Part shown: positions 12,580-23,549 of the stretch, one piece after another
Position numbering within the stretch: the first letter of the stretch is position 1
Layout of the letters: every line of letters begins with the position of its first letter
NCBI GenBank assembly: GCA_022495005.1
Contig: JAGYXB010001962.1
Coordinates: 930,001 to 994,000 of the forward strand
Origin: Rhyacophila brunnea
Lineage: Eukaryota > Arthropoda > Insecta > Trichoptera > Rhyacophilidae
DNA: 64,000 nucleotides
Direction of reading: 5' to 3'
Translations under genes and position numbers: made by a program
The notes under the pieces: generated by a model
What the model was told of the DNA's origin: nothing
What the model saw: the letters and a program-made list of their open reading frames with translations, nothing else
Database searches by the model: none

Positions 12580-13681
12580 CTTCGCGAGCTATCATGGCAT
12601 GACTAAAGAAAATTATCGCGATCACGCCAATGGCAGGACTTTGCTAACTGACAGTTTCTATATTTACAGATAATCAGCTGACAACAATGCGCCGGACTTG
12701 TTTCATTATCTCGCCGACGAGGACTATCAATGGATATTGGAAATTATTACTGAAAAATTCGCGAAAAATGGCATCCGAGCAGAAATAAACGGGTTTGACT
12801 GTGCGACGGGGCGTACTGGGACACGGAAATTAGTTTTGCATTTGTGAAGCTAGCGACCTTGTATTTATATTATAAGATTCTCGCAATATGTTGTGACGGC
12901 AGTGTGGTGATGAGCTAAGAAAAGGACAGCGGTTAAAATACAAGGGAAAATTATAACAGCACGAAATAGATTCATTTCACTCTTTACTGCCATCTGTTTT
13001 ATTTACAGCACACCGAAGCACCACTTGTGGCTTTTTACTGAACGATATCTATATTAATTACAATAAAACTAGTTGTATTATGGATATATTATTATATTAT
13101 AGGCAATTAAATAATAAAATAATACTAGCTGTCTATTGAGTCAGCTTATAAATTAATAATATTATATTGAATTAGATTCCAATAAGATTCTATTTAGATA
13201 GACATCTCTTGAATAAAAAAGTAACTACGCATGACTGCACGGAAATACACCTATTTTTCGCGCGCTTTCTATATTTAATTTAGAAACAACGTGTAAAGGT
13301 GCATTACGGAATGTTTTTTTAATGTAATTTTATTAAAAAATATAAATAATGTTTGTTAATTATTATACTTACGTGTTAGGAACTTAGGAAGCCAAAATTA
13401 TGATAAAATGGTACAACATTACAATCCATATGCACTTTACAATTTATTGAATATGTTTCAACAGGTTTTTATCGATAAAACATTTCGCCTAATCCTAATG
13501 GTACAATTATTATTGGTGGATACTCCTGCACATGAATGGTTAAATTAAAATCAATAAAATGTTGTATTTGCAAGCTGTCAGTAAAGTTAAACCTTAGTAT
13601 ACCATCGACAATTCATTTAAATTTTTCGCGGGACTTTAATAAACAATAAACATTCTCTATTTGAAATAATAAATAAACATA
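12580..13681. promoter_or_regulatory. Possible bidirectional promoter/intergenic region
   Basis: This separates two divergent candidate first exons. Bases 12580-12850 are locally GC/CpG-rich compared with the neighbours (for example GCGACGGGGCG-type runs near 12795-12830), as in some insect 5' regions. No specific core promoter element is claimed. Confidence 0.25.
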
Positions 13682-13945
13682 ATGTCTTTGTCTGATAGAA
13701 ACAGTGTCGTCTCTCGATTGATTCATTCGAGTAGTGTAATAAATGATGACAGTTATTCACCAGAACGCCATTTTGAAAATAACACAGACAGATCGATTGG
13801 CTTAGAAACATCTGGTGGTTCGAGGCGAACTAATAATATAATAAAGTTTGTAATTGATCAAAGTATTAATATTTCCGAAGAAATTAAGGACCCATTCGAG
13901 GAGTTGCACGAACCTGCCAATGTCGTCGTTGAATCTCCAAAAAAG
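13682..13945 (+). CDS. Candidate first coding exon, unknown gene
   Basis: The ATG at 13682 has a good insect context (AAACATAATG). The frame runs 88 codons to CCAAAAAAG|GTAAAG (phase 0). The peptide begins MSLSDRNSVVSRLIHSSS and is hydrophilic, Ser/Asn/Glu-rich, with an acidic stretch (EEIKDPFEELHEP) near residues 66-78. The frame stays open past the donor to 14053, but that tail runs into a SINE, so I end the exon at 13945; a second possible donor is at 13981. The phase matches the exon at 21541, so both could belong to one gene. Function unknown. Confidence 0.45.
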
Positions 13946-13989
13946 GTAAAGAGTTTGAAAATTTCACCACGGTTCTGGAGGTATTTTTT

Positions 13990-14205
13990 AAAAATCATAT
14001 CCAATCCTAAGAAGATCATAATATGGGCATCCACAGAATGGAAGTTGTTTTAACAGATTTTTGTTTTTTAACGAGAAATAGATGTTAGCCACTTGCTCAA
14101 CCTATTAGGTCCATACTCTGGGTCTAAACACACATTAAAAAACAACATGTCAATTTTCTGGAACAGGGATTTGAACCCGGGACCCGCAACATTATAATAA
14201 GTCTG
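13990..14205 (-). mobile_element. tRNA-derived SINE (S1)
   Basis: Minus-strand SINE. The T-arm-like box B is seen as GGATTTGAACCCGGG on the plus strand at 14168, next to the shared S1 body 'gccacttgctcaacctatta' at 14088. It matches copies at 32660 and 53130. It overlaps the open tail of the reading frame that begins at 13682. Confidence 0.75.
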
Positions 14206-14619
14206 ACGTGTACTTGTGAAGTTTACTTGATGGACTAAGTTAAAAGATTACACATTATAACAAACGATAACAATGATAATATTCACAATAAACGTATACG
14301 TAAACAGTGTGTAGTAACGCCAAGTAACGGGCAGCAATTTGTATTTTCATATTTGGCTTAACCCTAAAATTTCAGAATTAATTGAATAAATTTGTACCTA
14401 TTCATATTATTTTTATACAGAAACTCTCATTTCTAAAAAGTGGGACAATATTCACGTGATAATATGTTCATAAAAATATTAGTTACGATTAGAGACACAA
14501 TAATTTCGTAAAGGTGTCTTAATGTCGTGAGTTGCATTAGAAACAATAAATCAATTGGCGCTATTCATTGCAATGCTTTGTGGGTATTTTGTTCATTCTA
14601 ATTTTAAAATTCTCATGGC
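14206..14619. other. No gene seen
   Basis: AT-rich spacer without recognised repeat or exon. Confidence 0.4.
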
Positions 14620-14955
14620 GGTACTTCAGTGAAACGGTAAATAATTTTCAGCTTATAGGTGCGACGAAATTTCGGAATGGCTGGCAATCAGAGAGCGAAA
14701 GTCGAGCTGAATGACGATTCACGAAATTCGACGGGGGAATTGATTCTTAATTCGTGTGAAGACGACTAAAAAACGTTACCCATTTACTTGAAAAAGAAAA
14801 CATGTCAATGTATATATTAGTATTATTAAGAGTAATAGAACAATAAACATAACATTAAATAGACGCATGTTATGCCAAATTATGTTTTGTTCTGCACGCA
14901 TTTCTCATTTGCACAATCTTCTAAAGGTTTTAGACCGTGCCCCAGCTTAATATAA
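14620..14955 (+). mobile_element. Family I element
   Basis: It begins with TACTTCAGTGAAACGG and ends near GACCGTGCCCCAGC. The same sequence recurs at 32455-33065 (+, split by a SINE), 49150-49775 (+, split by a MITE) and 29885-30240 (-). The termini show short inverted similarity (TACTTCAG-type). Non-coding; superfamily not assigned. Confidence 0.8.
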
Positions 14956-16521
14956 AGTATTTTTATGAGTCAATGTGAACGTTAAATAATCGATTAGAAC
15001 GGAGTCTTTTCGCTGAAATGCATTACGGAATTTGTGGAATGTCATATAATGTGTAAATGTTATTGCGTAGCATCCGTGCAGTTCAGTGCAATATTGTAAT
15101 GTAAATGCACACAACATTAAGGGGACGCTCTACAGAATTGCCCTTGAGAATTGAAAATATGATTTTTTTACATGTGGTCCGGAATTGTTGCTCTACTGGT
15201 AATATGCAAAGGTCGCCGACAATGCTTTGGTCTAAAGTAATAATAATGATCTCTTATTTAATTTAAATCATAACACTGTCAAAGTGTATAAAATATGGGG
15301 TGACCAAAAAATGATATCTTCTAATATACGTAAATGTTACTAAATTCAATTTGTTAATCAGGTGTTTGGTGGAAAACATTGCAACCAATATGATGGATAG
15401 CCACGATATAAACTTAATAATAATATATTAATAACGTTTTAACCTGAAATTGTCCGAGAGCTAAACATACGAAGGATGTTGAAATACATATCTACCTACA
15501 TTTTTATTTCATGTGCTATCCAAAAAACATTATTAATGAATAGTATTTATTTTGAATATGTAAGACCTATTACATAATTATTAAAAAAAAATAGGTACAT
15601 ATTGTTTAATTCTAATGCATATTTAAAAAAAATTAATATAGTGATGTCTGTTTATTATAAAAGAAAGTGACTTTTTATTAAAAGAAATGAAAATATAATT
15701 AATTATATTTTCATTTCTTTTAAAATGGAATTCTACCAAGTAAATGCTAACTCAATTAATGACTTTTTATTACTTACCCGATTAGTTTAATTAATTTAGT
15801 CTGACACTTTTACAAACAAGTAACGCAACTTTACTTTTAGTTGGTAGGTACAATAATTATTAATTAATAAAAGCCAATGCAAGAAATAATTTATACTCAT
15901 AAAAAATGATTATTAACGTGGTCACCCATAGATTTTTTTTATTCAAAGCTAGCGATCGCAGAGAACAAGACAAAAAAAACTGCCGAATCAATCACCCAGG
16001 GCTGTCGAAGACGTCTTACTTGTTTTTATGATAAATTTATTGTTTTTAATTGTGTGCAATTTGGCGGGAAAATATAATATATACAGTTGCTTACCATTCG
16101 GTTATCCCATGAGCTGGGTTTTGTTTACTCTTCTGCTGACATCCTACAGTTTTATCTGATATTATAAAAGTCACACAGTACAACAGTGTTTAAATCTAAT
16201 ATGTAATTGCACCGGTTTAATTAAAAACTATAACGAAATTAAGATTTTAATGATTTACAGATTTTCCTATGTTATATCAACTTAATAGCAATTTTAATGA
16301 GACCAGATACATATTACGATATATCCAAAATACACATCATCAGATAATATGTGAAATATTTTGATAAGCAAAAAAATAAGAACAATACAAAATAACATAA
16401 CATAATCAGCTAGTCTTTTCATAATTATTTTAGATGAATGTTGTATGCCGTTTGACGCTTGGAAGTATGTAATTATTCCATCTGTACAGTAAGCTATTTT
16501 TAACTTTAAATTTTTTGACAG
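14956..16521. other. No gene seen, apart from a perfect palindrome
   Basis: AT-rich sequence. The only structural feature I can defend is the palindrome at 15679-15724. Confidence 0.4.
15679..15724. repeat. 46-bp perfect palindrome
   Basis: Bases 15681-15722 read identically on both strands around the centre AATTAATT, and two more base pairs extend each arm. It would form a spacer-less cruciform. The arms contain AAAAGAAATGAAAATATAAT. Confidence 0.95.
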
Positions 16522-16574
16522 CCCTGTATTCCGTCGGCCTGCACCAGGCTATGTCGCATATGTTATGTTTGGAG
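16522..16574 (+). CDS. Possible small exon (weak)
   Basis: A 53-nt GC-rich island sits between a pyrimidine-rich acceptor (TTTTTTGACAG) and a donor (GGAG|GTAATA). One frame reads LYSVGLHQAMSHMLCLE with entry phase 1 and exit phase 0. That entry phase does not directly follow the phase-0 exit of the 13682 exon, so another exon would be required. It could be coincidence. Confidence 0.2.
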
Positions 16575-16889
16575 GTAATAATAATAAAAGTAATAATGAT
16601 TATTCATTTGATCGAGAATTGTAAATAATAATTGAGCCGTTGCCCGGAATAACGTTGTATCCAACAATATTCTTGTTTTGAGAAAAATGGAAAAAACTAA
16701 ATCAGTTATGTTTTTTTACATTTTATATTTGAAATACAATAAACAAACAATTATTAAGAGTTTTAAAATATAAAGTGTGAAGAAAGACAATTAAATTTGA
16801 ATTTATTACAAAAAAATATAGTGAATTAATGGAATAATGTTGTATATGAAAATTTCACATACAACATTATTCCACAAAATGCTTTTTAT

Positions 16890-17390
16890 TTATTCTACTT
16901 CACTCAATAGTGCCTTATAGAAAGCAGCGTGCTCAGGTAGCATGAATTCACACATATCATTGAGGTCTTTGAGCTTAGCAGCCTTGATTGGCAGCGGATT
17001 GGAGTACATTGGAGTGAGTTCCAAGCTCCCTAACTGCATGAAATTTCTCCGTACGTTAGCCAATCTTCCCCGTCCTCCACGAAGAGGTGGTAGAAGACTG
17101 TATGATGTCCATGATTCCAGTTCATTGTGGGAGGTTCGAGCTCTGATTGTCGTGGGATCATCAGCAGAGAGCTGAAGCCAAATGGCACCAGTGATCTTCA
17201 TTTTTGTTGGTCTCTGCATTGCATTTTCAACATCTGTGAAATTTTTAAAGTCAATGCGATCCATATTCTGTATATGAAATGGGTTGTTTGGACGGCTTTC
17301 TTTAATAACCTGATTCCACTGATCCGGCACCATTACCTTCGAAACCCGTTTCCTTTGCTCTATTAAAGCAAATTCACGGTCACAAAGCAT
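16890..17390 (-). pseudogene. C-terminal part of a transposase-like protein
   Basis: The 166-residue frame (DREFALIEQRKRV start, FYKALLSEVE end) has the layout I associate with the last domain of a transposon protein family common in insects: an IE-x-x-x-R motif, then FKNFTDVE, then a conserved closing stretch ending in HAAFYKALL. The stop is followed within 30 bases by the inner inverted repeat and TIR. The ATG at 17390 is only the first Met; the real upstream domain has been deleted, and the neighbouring exon enters in another frame. Family assignment is from memory of the pattern, not a search. Confidence 0.55.
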
Positions 17391-17400
17391 AAGTCAATCG

Positions 17401-18002
17401 GTGAGTGATTATCATAATTAGCACTATCTTCGTCTGCTCTCTGAATACGGCGTCCGACATTCAATTTCTCGATACATGAGACGAGATAATGACTCTGTCC
17501 ATTATGATTTAGCAACCTGAATGCTGATTGTATTTCTGTCTTAATGTTAAAATCGAGAACACATCCGCGATTCAAACATTTTTCGGCACAAACGCGACCC
17601 TGCGAAAAATAGAAAGAAACGATTAAAAATTTTGAAAAGGTATTATATTAAGTAACAATATAAAGAGTAATATAATGCAAGCATTATTATCAAATAACAA
17701 TATGGATAAATCATTTGAATACAATCGATTAACGTTCGACGAGGAATAATATGTCGAACATAGTAATTTTATTCGTGACATCAATAGAACTGTCAAATCG
17801 TATACAACATTATTCCACAAACCTGTTTCGGTGGCTCAATTGCAGGTTTAATAATATTTTTTCTGGATAAATATTCTTTTCCTGCATCCTTCAACTTCTT
17901 GGCTTTATTATCTCTCCAGTTTAAAACATTGGATGTCCGTTTTCTTCCTTTATTTACATGAATTAAGCCACGCTCCGTGATATTGACGGACGGCGACGCC
18001 AT
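17401..18002 (-). pseudogene. N-terminal exons of the same transposase-like gene
   Basis: Exon 1 runs from ATG 18002 to 17823 (start MASPSVNITERG, basic middle with KKLKDAGKEYLSRK, end PPKQ) and ends at donor CAG|GTTTGT. Exon 2 starts at 17599 after a CGCAG acceptor, in phase 0, with a Cys-rich entry (VCAEKCLNRGC) and a segment like QSAFRLLNHNGQSHYLVSCIE. Around 17400 the reading frame stops and the C-terminal domain continues in another frame, which marks the deletion junction. The 222-base intron contains one ACAACATTATTCC site. Confidence 0.55.
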
Positions 18003-18544
18003 TTTGACAACTGCATAGACAACGTTCTTCCATAAACCAATAACTTTAAAATGCTGCCACAAGCTTAAATATTGTTTCCCGACCATAATACTTACCTTAA
18101 AAGATGCATAATAACATACCCAACATTATTCCATCAATAACTCAACATTGACAGTTTTGTTGGATACAACATTATTCCGGGCAACGGCTCAATTATTGCC
18201 TTCCTTAAAATAAATCCCCGATGGTTAGAGGTTTTTGAGGTTAGACTGAATTAAAATGACGTCCTTTCAACGCTGAGATTAGTCTCTGAATGAACTATGA
18301 ATGACCTTGTTCCTGTTCAGCTCAGTTATATTTCTTTTAAGAAGATATTTTAAATTGTAATTATTGCTTGTCTACTTATTGGTTGAAGACATAACGCACA
18401 TCTGTAAGGCGCCCAGATTTCTGTCGTCTTGGTATCTAGTCCGCGTCGTCTATTTGGCGGTCTCCAATCGACGGCACTGATTTTTTTTAAAACCTACCGT
18501 AGAGCTGGAGTGTCTCAGCGATGCAGGACGCTAGATAACTGGTT

Positions 18545-18841
18545 ACGTCATGTAAATTATACGTAAAACATTTCACCGTGGCACAGTTCACCGTGAGATT
18601 TCTTATCGGAAAGAGATAACCGTATACTATACGGTCTCCAATTTTATTAGATTCAAATGAACATTAATTAAATTTTCATAGCTGATTTTGGCAAAGTTCA
18701 TGAATTCAAGAATGAAAACCTAACCTAACCTAACAAATAATCCAGTATATCGGCTATTTTCAAAATGTGTTTGCTGCTGGCCTCCTGTAAAGTGTAAACC
18801 GACAAGAACCGTGTTTTATTTAGACACTAATTATTCATTTT
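18545..18841. repeat. Family F foldback element, left part (with half F1 hairpin)
   Basis: It contains TTCACCGTGAGATT..., CCTAACCTAACC and one arm of the F1 hairpin (AATAATCCAGTATATCGGC then TTTGCTGCTGGCC). It continues after the RTE insertion at 21274-21420 with ATGTCAGTACTATACGAC, exactly as in the uninterrupted copy at 47869-48355. Confidence 0.8.
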
Positions 18842-18860
18842 CTTCTTCTTGGTCGTGCAC

Positions 18861-20160
18861 TCATGGCTGACGATCGTGACCACGTTTAAATTTCGCCATA
18901 CTTTGAGCGACCAAGACTTTCCATCCTTCTCGATCTTCCGCTTCTCTCATGGCAGAACGGATGGTGCCCCCAGTCAGCTCTTTCACTTGGTCGCTCCATC
19001 GCGCAGACGCTCTTCCTCTGCTTCGCCTTCCCTGGAGGCTACCCAAAACTACCAGTCTCTCCAGGTTGTCCGGTCCGCGCCTGACAATATGTCCAAAAAA
19101 CTGCAGAATTCTTCTTAGACATATCGTTGAAAGCCATTCCTTTATCTTTAGTCTCTGGATGATTGACTGGTTCGTCCTGTGCTCCGTCCAAAAAATGCGA
19201 AGCATTCGGCGCCAATACCACATCTCAAAGGCATCAATTGCCTTCCGTTCTCTTGTCTTCAGGGTCCATGACTCGACTCCGAATAGAAATATCGAGAACA
19301 CTAATGTTTGCACAAGCATCATTTTTGTGGCAATCGAAATTCCCCGATCCTTCCATATAGTGGTAAGGCGTGTCATCGCATTTTTTGCAATCTGTGTGCG
19401 CCTTCTTATTTCCGTTTCGCATCCTCCCTTTCCACTGATGGTCGATCCAAGATATACAAACTCGTCGACTGTTTCGAGGTTTTGGAGTTTACTTGGTGTT
19501 GGTAGAAGGTTGGCCCGATCAACAACCATTAACTTGGTCTTATTCCTATTAATAAGGAGGCCGTATTTGCGACTCTCTTCCTCTACCCGGTGTAGCAGCT
19601 CTGTGAGTTCTCTTTCATCAGCAGCGATTAGTGTGGTATCATCTGCGAATCTTAAGTTGTTTATTTTCTGGCCACCAATTGTTATTCCGCCTTGCCAATG
19701 ATCTAGGGCTCTTCGCATTATATGCTCTCCATATATATTGAATAACTGGGGAGATAAAACACATCCCTGACGAACTCCCTTCTCGGTTCGGAAACTCTCA
19801 GAAAACGCACTATTTACTCTTACCTTTGTGTGGCTATTGTTATATAAGTTTTTGATGAGACAGGTAAGGTGTGATGGAACTCCCATTTCCAGAAGTACCT
19901 TCCACATACAGTTCCATCTTACGCAGTCGAATGCCTTCTGATAGTCAATAAAGCATAACATCATAGGGGTATTAAACTCTCTGCATTTTTCAATTAGTTG
20001 TCTGATGTTTAGAATTTGCTCTCGAGTTCCCCTGCCCATAACAAAACCTGCTTGTTCCTTAGGTATTTGTAGGTCGATGAAATGCTTCAGACGTCTGCTG
20101 ATTATATGTAATAAGATCTTGCTTGCATGTGGAATGTCCTTGACGTGACCATATCCAACT
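18861..20160 (-). pseudogene. RTE LINE reverse transcriptase (damaged ORF)
   Basis: The open frame contains the RT core: the segment with IDYQKAFDCV (residues 31-40 counted from Met at 20039), then EKGVRQGCVLSPQLFN, then the catalytic FADD box (131-134), then the thumb/C-terminal region with the LVFSIFLFGVESWTL block and a GRRSRGRASARW tail. The frame extends upstream of that Met to about 20160 (KEQAGFVMGRGTREQ), so 20039 is not a true start. The RT fingers that should link it to the endonuclease are deleted. On insertion it copies LINE RNA into DNA at a nicked target. Confidence 0.88.
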
Positions 20161-20229
20161 CCATAAGTAGTGTGCCGTCCTCTTCCTCGATGGCCCAGTT
20201 CATTTTCTTGAAATCTCCTGTGATTTCTT

Positions 20230-21219
20230 TCACTTTTGGAAAAGATCGCGAGTTTCTACTCTAACAGCATGGGTTTTGATGTTTTCACACTTATTTCTGA
20301 GGAAAAGATTCATGTCCCGCCGACAGAGTCGCTGAACAACTCTGTTTTGTTCAGAGTACCTTGCATGTTGTATAGTTGAATTAAGTCCCTTATTTCTAAG
20401 ATCGGCTCTTATTTTTATGGCCTCCCATGTTTCATCAGATATCCAGATCTTGCGACGTTTCGGATGTTCCTTACTGTTATTGAGTTTCTGGACTTCCTCC
20501 ATCGCGCATAAGGTGGCTTCCTTCAACTTATTCCATGTTGTTTTGACATTGTCGCTGGGGTCTACGTATAGTGATGCCATTATACGATTCACCTCCTCGC
20601 TACATTGCGATGTCGTAGTATCGTTAAATATAAACGGTCGAGTATTCTCACATCGTTTAGTCTTTTTCAACTTCAGTCTCATATTGGCAACAAGAAGTTG
20701 GTGATCGCTACCGCAGTCTGCATCTGGGTAGGTTTGTACATTAAACACTGATGACCGCCATTTTTTATTTATTGTTATGAAATCAATCTGGTTTCTATAG
20801 CGATCACCAGGTGAGATCCATGTATATAATCTCCTAGGGTGATGTTGGAACCATGTATTCATGATTGCAAGATCCTGCTCTATGCAGCACTGCAAAAAAT
20901 CTTCCCCTCTTGCGTTGCGATTGCCATGTCCAAATTTACCGATAAACTCTCTGAGATGATTGTCGTTCATGGCATTACCGACTTTGGAATTCATATCGCC
21001 TTGAACAACGGTGATCTCTCTTTTGGGTATTTCTTGGATTGTGCTTCTTAGCTCCTTGAAAAATTCTTCGCTATCCTCGTCTGTTGATGCAGCTGTATGC
21101 GCATATACTTGTATAATGTTCAGCAAACATGGCTGGGCGTTGAGTTTTATTGTTATTATCCTGTCACTGATCGAATTGTATCCAATGAATGACACTATCT
21201 CGGAGAGTTCGTGGTACAA
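20230..21219 (-). pseudogene. RTE LINE endonuclease (5'-truncated)
   Basis: The 329-residue frame carries C-terminal motifs of the APE-type endonuclease/exonuclease/phosphatase fold: GDMNSKVG (residues 74-81), NQIDFITIN (143-151) and SDHQLL (171-176). The first catalytic motifs (N and E of the APE fold) are missing because of 5' truncation at 21273. It is in a different frame from the RT part, with stops between, so the element is dead. Confidence 0.85.
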
Positions 21220-21282
21220 TAAAAGCTACTCCGTTTCGACTTTCGTTTTGTCCTGAACAATATACCATGTTGCATTCATTTT

Positions 21283-21415
21283 ATGTCAGTACTATACGAC
21301 CCAAAGAGGTTGGACGGTCTTTAATATAATGCCATATATTTCTCATACAACATTTCACGGTGAAGTGTGATACGGCGAACTGCATACGTACAAGTTTCCG
21401 GACACGCAGAGAACT
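21283..21415. repeat. Family F element, right end
   Basis: It continues family F after the LINE: TGTCAGTACTATACGACCC, then CGGCGAACTGCATACGTACA and AAGTTTCCGGACACG, matching 48230-48355. Confidence 0.8.
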
Positions 21416-21540
21416 AACAACAGGCCCTTTCCAAGATAATTAAAGACAGAAAATTCACAACTTCGTATTTACCTATAGGCTCATGATGTTTTCTGTCCAA
21501 TAACATGTTTCTTTTTTATAAGTAATTTTATTTCTTTCAG

Positions 21541-21816
21541 CAAACTGTCAGGGAAAAATGGGACCTAGTAATTGTCGCGGGATTTTCTTCGAAATACATG
21601 ACCACATTTGAAATCATGAAGTTAAAACAAAAGCAACTTTTTGCTGAGAATTCTGGCAATACTGTTAAAAGCAAACCAGTAATCAAAGGTGAATCCATGG
21701 TTGAAGAAACTACAAAAGCATTAATTAAACACTTTATCAAAGATGAATGTGAGGTTAACGTTACCATGCCTGAAGGCATACTCCAGAAATATAATGCAGA
21801 AGTCAGAGTAAAAAAG
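21541..21816 (+). CDS. Internal coding exon, RGS-domain-like
   Basis: A 92-codon exon (phase 0 in and out) between a strong acceptor (TTATTTCTTTCAG) and a donor (AAAAAAG|GTAGAT). The peptide begins QTVREKWDLVIVAGF, has a Lys-rich helix (FEIMKLKQKQLFAE) and ends TKALIKHFIKDECEVNVTMP-type sequence. The segment KHFIKDECEVNVTMPEG resembles the part of an RGS (regulator of G-protein signalling) domain where helix is followed by EVNL. If so, it belongs to a protein acting on Galpha subunits or to an RGS22-like scaffold. Codon use is unlike the flanking repeats. The RGS call is tentative; that it is a real exon is more secure. Confidence 0.55.
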
Positions 21817-21878
21817 GTAGATATTCTGCATATTTAAAGGATTCCATGAATAAACAGAACATGATCAAACAGAATGTG

Positions 21879-22125
21879 CAGCGCTCGAAATAGAAAAGTT
21901 TACGAACCGGAGCGCTCGACAGTTTTCTGAAGAACAATACATAGTTATGATAGTTAGAAGACATAGTTATCAAATTTTATTTGTATTTCATGAAAATAAG
22001 TGTGTTAGATTGTCTATTGTATGGCATATCTAGCTCAGACGCTCAAATTATTTTTCCACGAGACGGAACGATAATTTTACTGATTTCACGAACAGGAACG
22101 GCGCTCCGGTCCATTTCGACCCCTG
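21879..22125. mobile_element. Family M hAT MITE, copy 1
   Basis: The ends CAGCGCTCGAAAT and ATTTCGACCCCTG are flanked by AGAATGTG (21871-21878) and AGAATATG (22126-22133), 7 of 8 identical. Same family as 44555-44790. Non-coding. Confidence 0.88.
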
Positions 22126-22300
22126 AGAATATGATAAAACAGAACATGAAAAAACAGAACAGCAATAAATAATATAACTATGAACTTTCAGGAAAAATAT
22201 AACATTTAATATTGAGATTGTCATCTCTTTTATAATAATATGGAAACAATTAATGTTCTTGTATTTATTAAATTTGAATAATGTTGTTTAATTTTTGCAG

Positions 22301-22345
22301 GGTCGATCAAAGTTTTGCATCAAGCCGCCATATGACATTGTTTGA
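22301..22345 (+). CDS. Possible terminal exon of the RGS-like gene
   Basis: After an acceptor (TTTAATTTTTGCAG), 14 codons in phase 0 read GRSKFCIKPPYDIV then stop TGA. The phase agrees with the exit of the 21541 exon. It is short, so chance is possible. No clear AATAAA was located immediately downstream. Confidence 0.35.
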   Translation, partial: GRSKFCIKPPYDIV

Positions 22346-22776
22346 AAATGAAATTAAGATAAGTAATGTTATTATAATATAAGTATGTATGTACTTCTTT
22401 TATTAATGAAATTCGTTCGATGTCTTGATAAAAATGTGTATCTTCCAAGCATAATTAAAACGAAATATGAAATGTGCAAAGAAATAGTAATATTTTACAA
22501 AAAACATGTGGAACCTATTAAACAATGAAGGACCTGTAGATAATAATTACCAATGTCACTCATTTAAAAATTTGTTTTGAAAAACGACCCCTAATGATAT
22601 GCATACTCTTGCGATGAAATAACTACGCCACTGTTTACTGATGGCTCAAACCTGCATTTTTTGTGCCACTTGAAGACAAGTCAGAACCGGCAAACTGCGG
22701 TCAAGTAAATGGAGTGGTTGCTACTACACAATGACATTAATATGGAAGAAGCATCTGGAAAAAAATGACACTCACT

Positions 22777-22972
22777 TTTTGTCGGGTCTGCCGAATGGTA
22801 TAAACTGTTCTAACGCCATTTACAATAAATGTGATATTGCTATAAATTCCCGATGTTTTTTGTCGGATATGCCGAATGGTTCGGTTCGAACAGGTTCGTT
22901 CAAATGGACATTGACACTAGAAACACTGTAACGCCATTAAAATAAAGGTGATATTGCTATAAATTCCCGATG
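22777..22972. repeat. Imperfect tandem duplication
   Basis: Two units (22777-22855 and 22856-22972) share TTTTGTCGG-n-TGCCGAATGGT and GATATTGCTATAAATTCCCG. The second unit has a roughly 35-bp insertion. Non-coding. Confidence 0.8.
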
Positions 22973-23549
22973 CGTGATATCGCATAACGTAAAATGCGTG
23001 ACGTCTACCTATGCTATGCGCGAATTTACTTGCTAGCTACAACTGTACTGAGTGCGTTGTCCTTTAATAATTCATTCATTCAAGTCATTGCTACTACAGT
23101 ACTTATAAATAGTTAACGCCGTAAAGTGTTTCCGTTACTTTTATTGCTCCAAAATAACACAGATATCACTCGGAGAAATTCCATAGACAAGACGGTTATC
23201 TACAATAATTGCACACTGTCACTTCGTCTTACTTGGTTCCAAATGCATCCGATTATAATTAAGTAAGGCGTGTTAACTGTGTTACTTGCATTCATCAGCT
23301 CGCGGTTAACGCGGTTCGTTTTAAAAAAAACATCACACCTGACAACTAAGTTTCCAGTATATTTAATTGCCTGATTGCGACATATCATATTTATCATTTT
23401 TTTTTATCGATTTTGGAGTTAAGTAATACTATGTAACAATAGCCCTGCAGGACGTATCGGTTATTCCTTAATTATACTCCGAATATATGGAAAAAAATCC
23501 TGGGCCCCTTAGATGATGGTTACTTAAACCCTGACGGCTAAAATTATTA

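Larger units (their letters stand above)
16627..18197 (-). mobile_element. TIR DNA transposon, internally deleted
   Basis: The 41-bp terminal inverted repeats (AATAATTGAGCCGTTGCCCG at 16627 and its complement ending at 18197) differ at one base. Inside, the motif ACAACATTATTCC or its complement recurs six times (16645 variant, 16831, 16861, 17804, 18120, 18166), like transposase binding sites. The minus strand encodes the N-terminal and C-terminal parts of a transposase-like protein, but the catalytic middle is missing and the parts are out of frame, so this is a non-autonomous derivative. Confidence 0.9.
18842..21273 (-). mobile_element. RTE-clade LINE, 5'-truncated and internally deleted
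   Basis: A 2.4-kb minus-strand non-LTR retrotransposon flanked by a perfect 9-bp duplication ATTCATTTT (18833-18841 and 21274-21282). The sense 3' end carries a short AAGAAGAAG-type tail, typical of RTE elements that end in short repeats rather than long poly(A). The empty site can be read from the family F copy at 48210-48240. It holds endonuclease and reverse-transcriptase remains. Confidence 0.93.

Noticed and set aside
13946..14053. Extension of the 13682 frame
   Set aside because: It reads into an S1 SINE present elsewhere, so the tail is repeat sequence, not protein.
18949..19701. 250-codon plus-strand frame
   Set aside because: It is the antisense shadow of the LINE reverse transcriptase on the minus strand.
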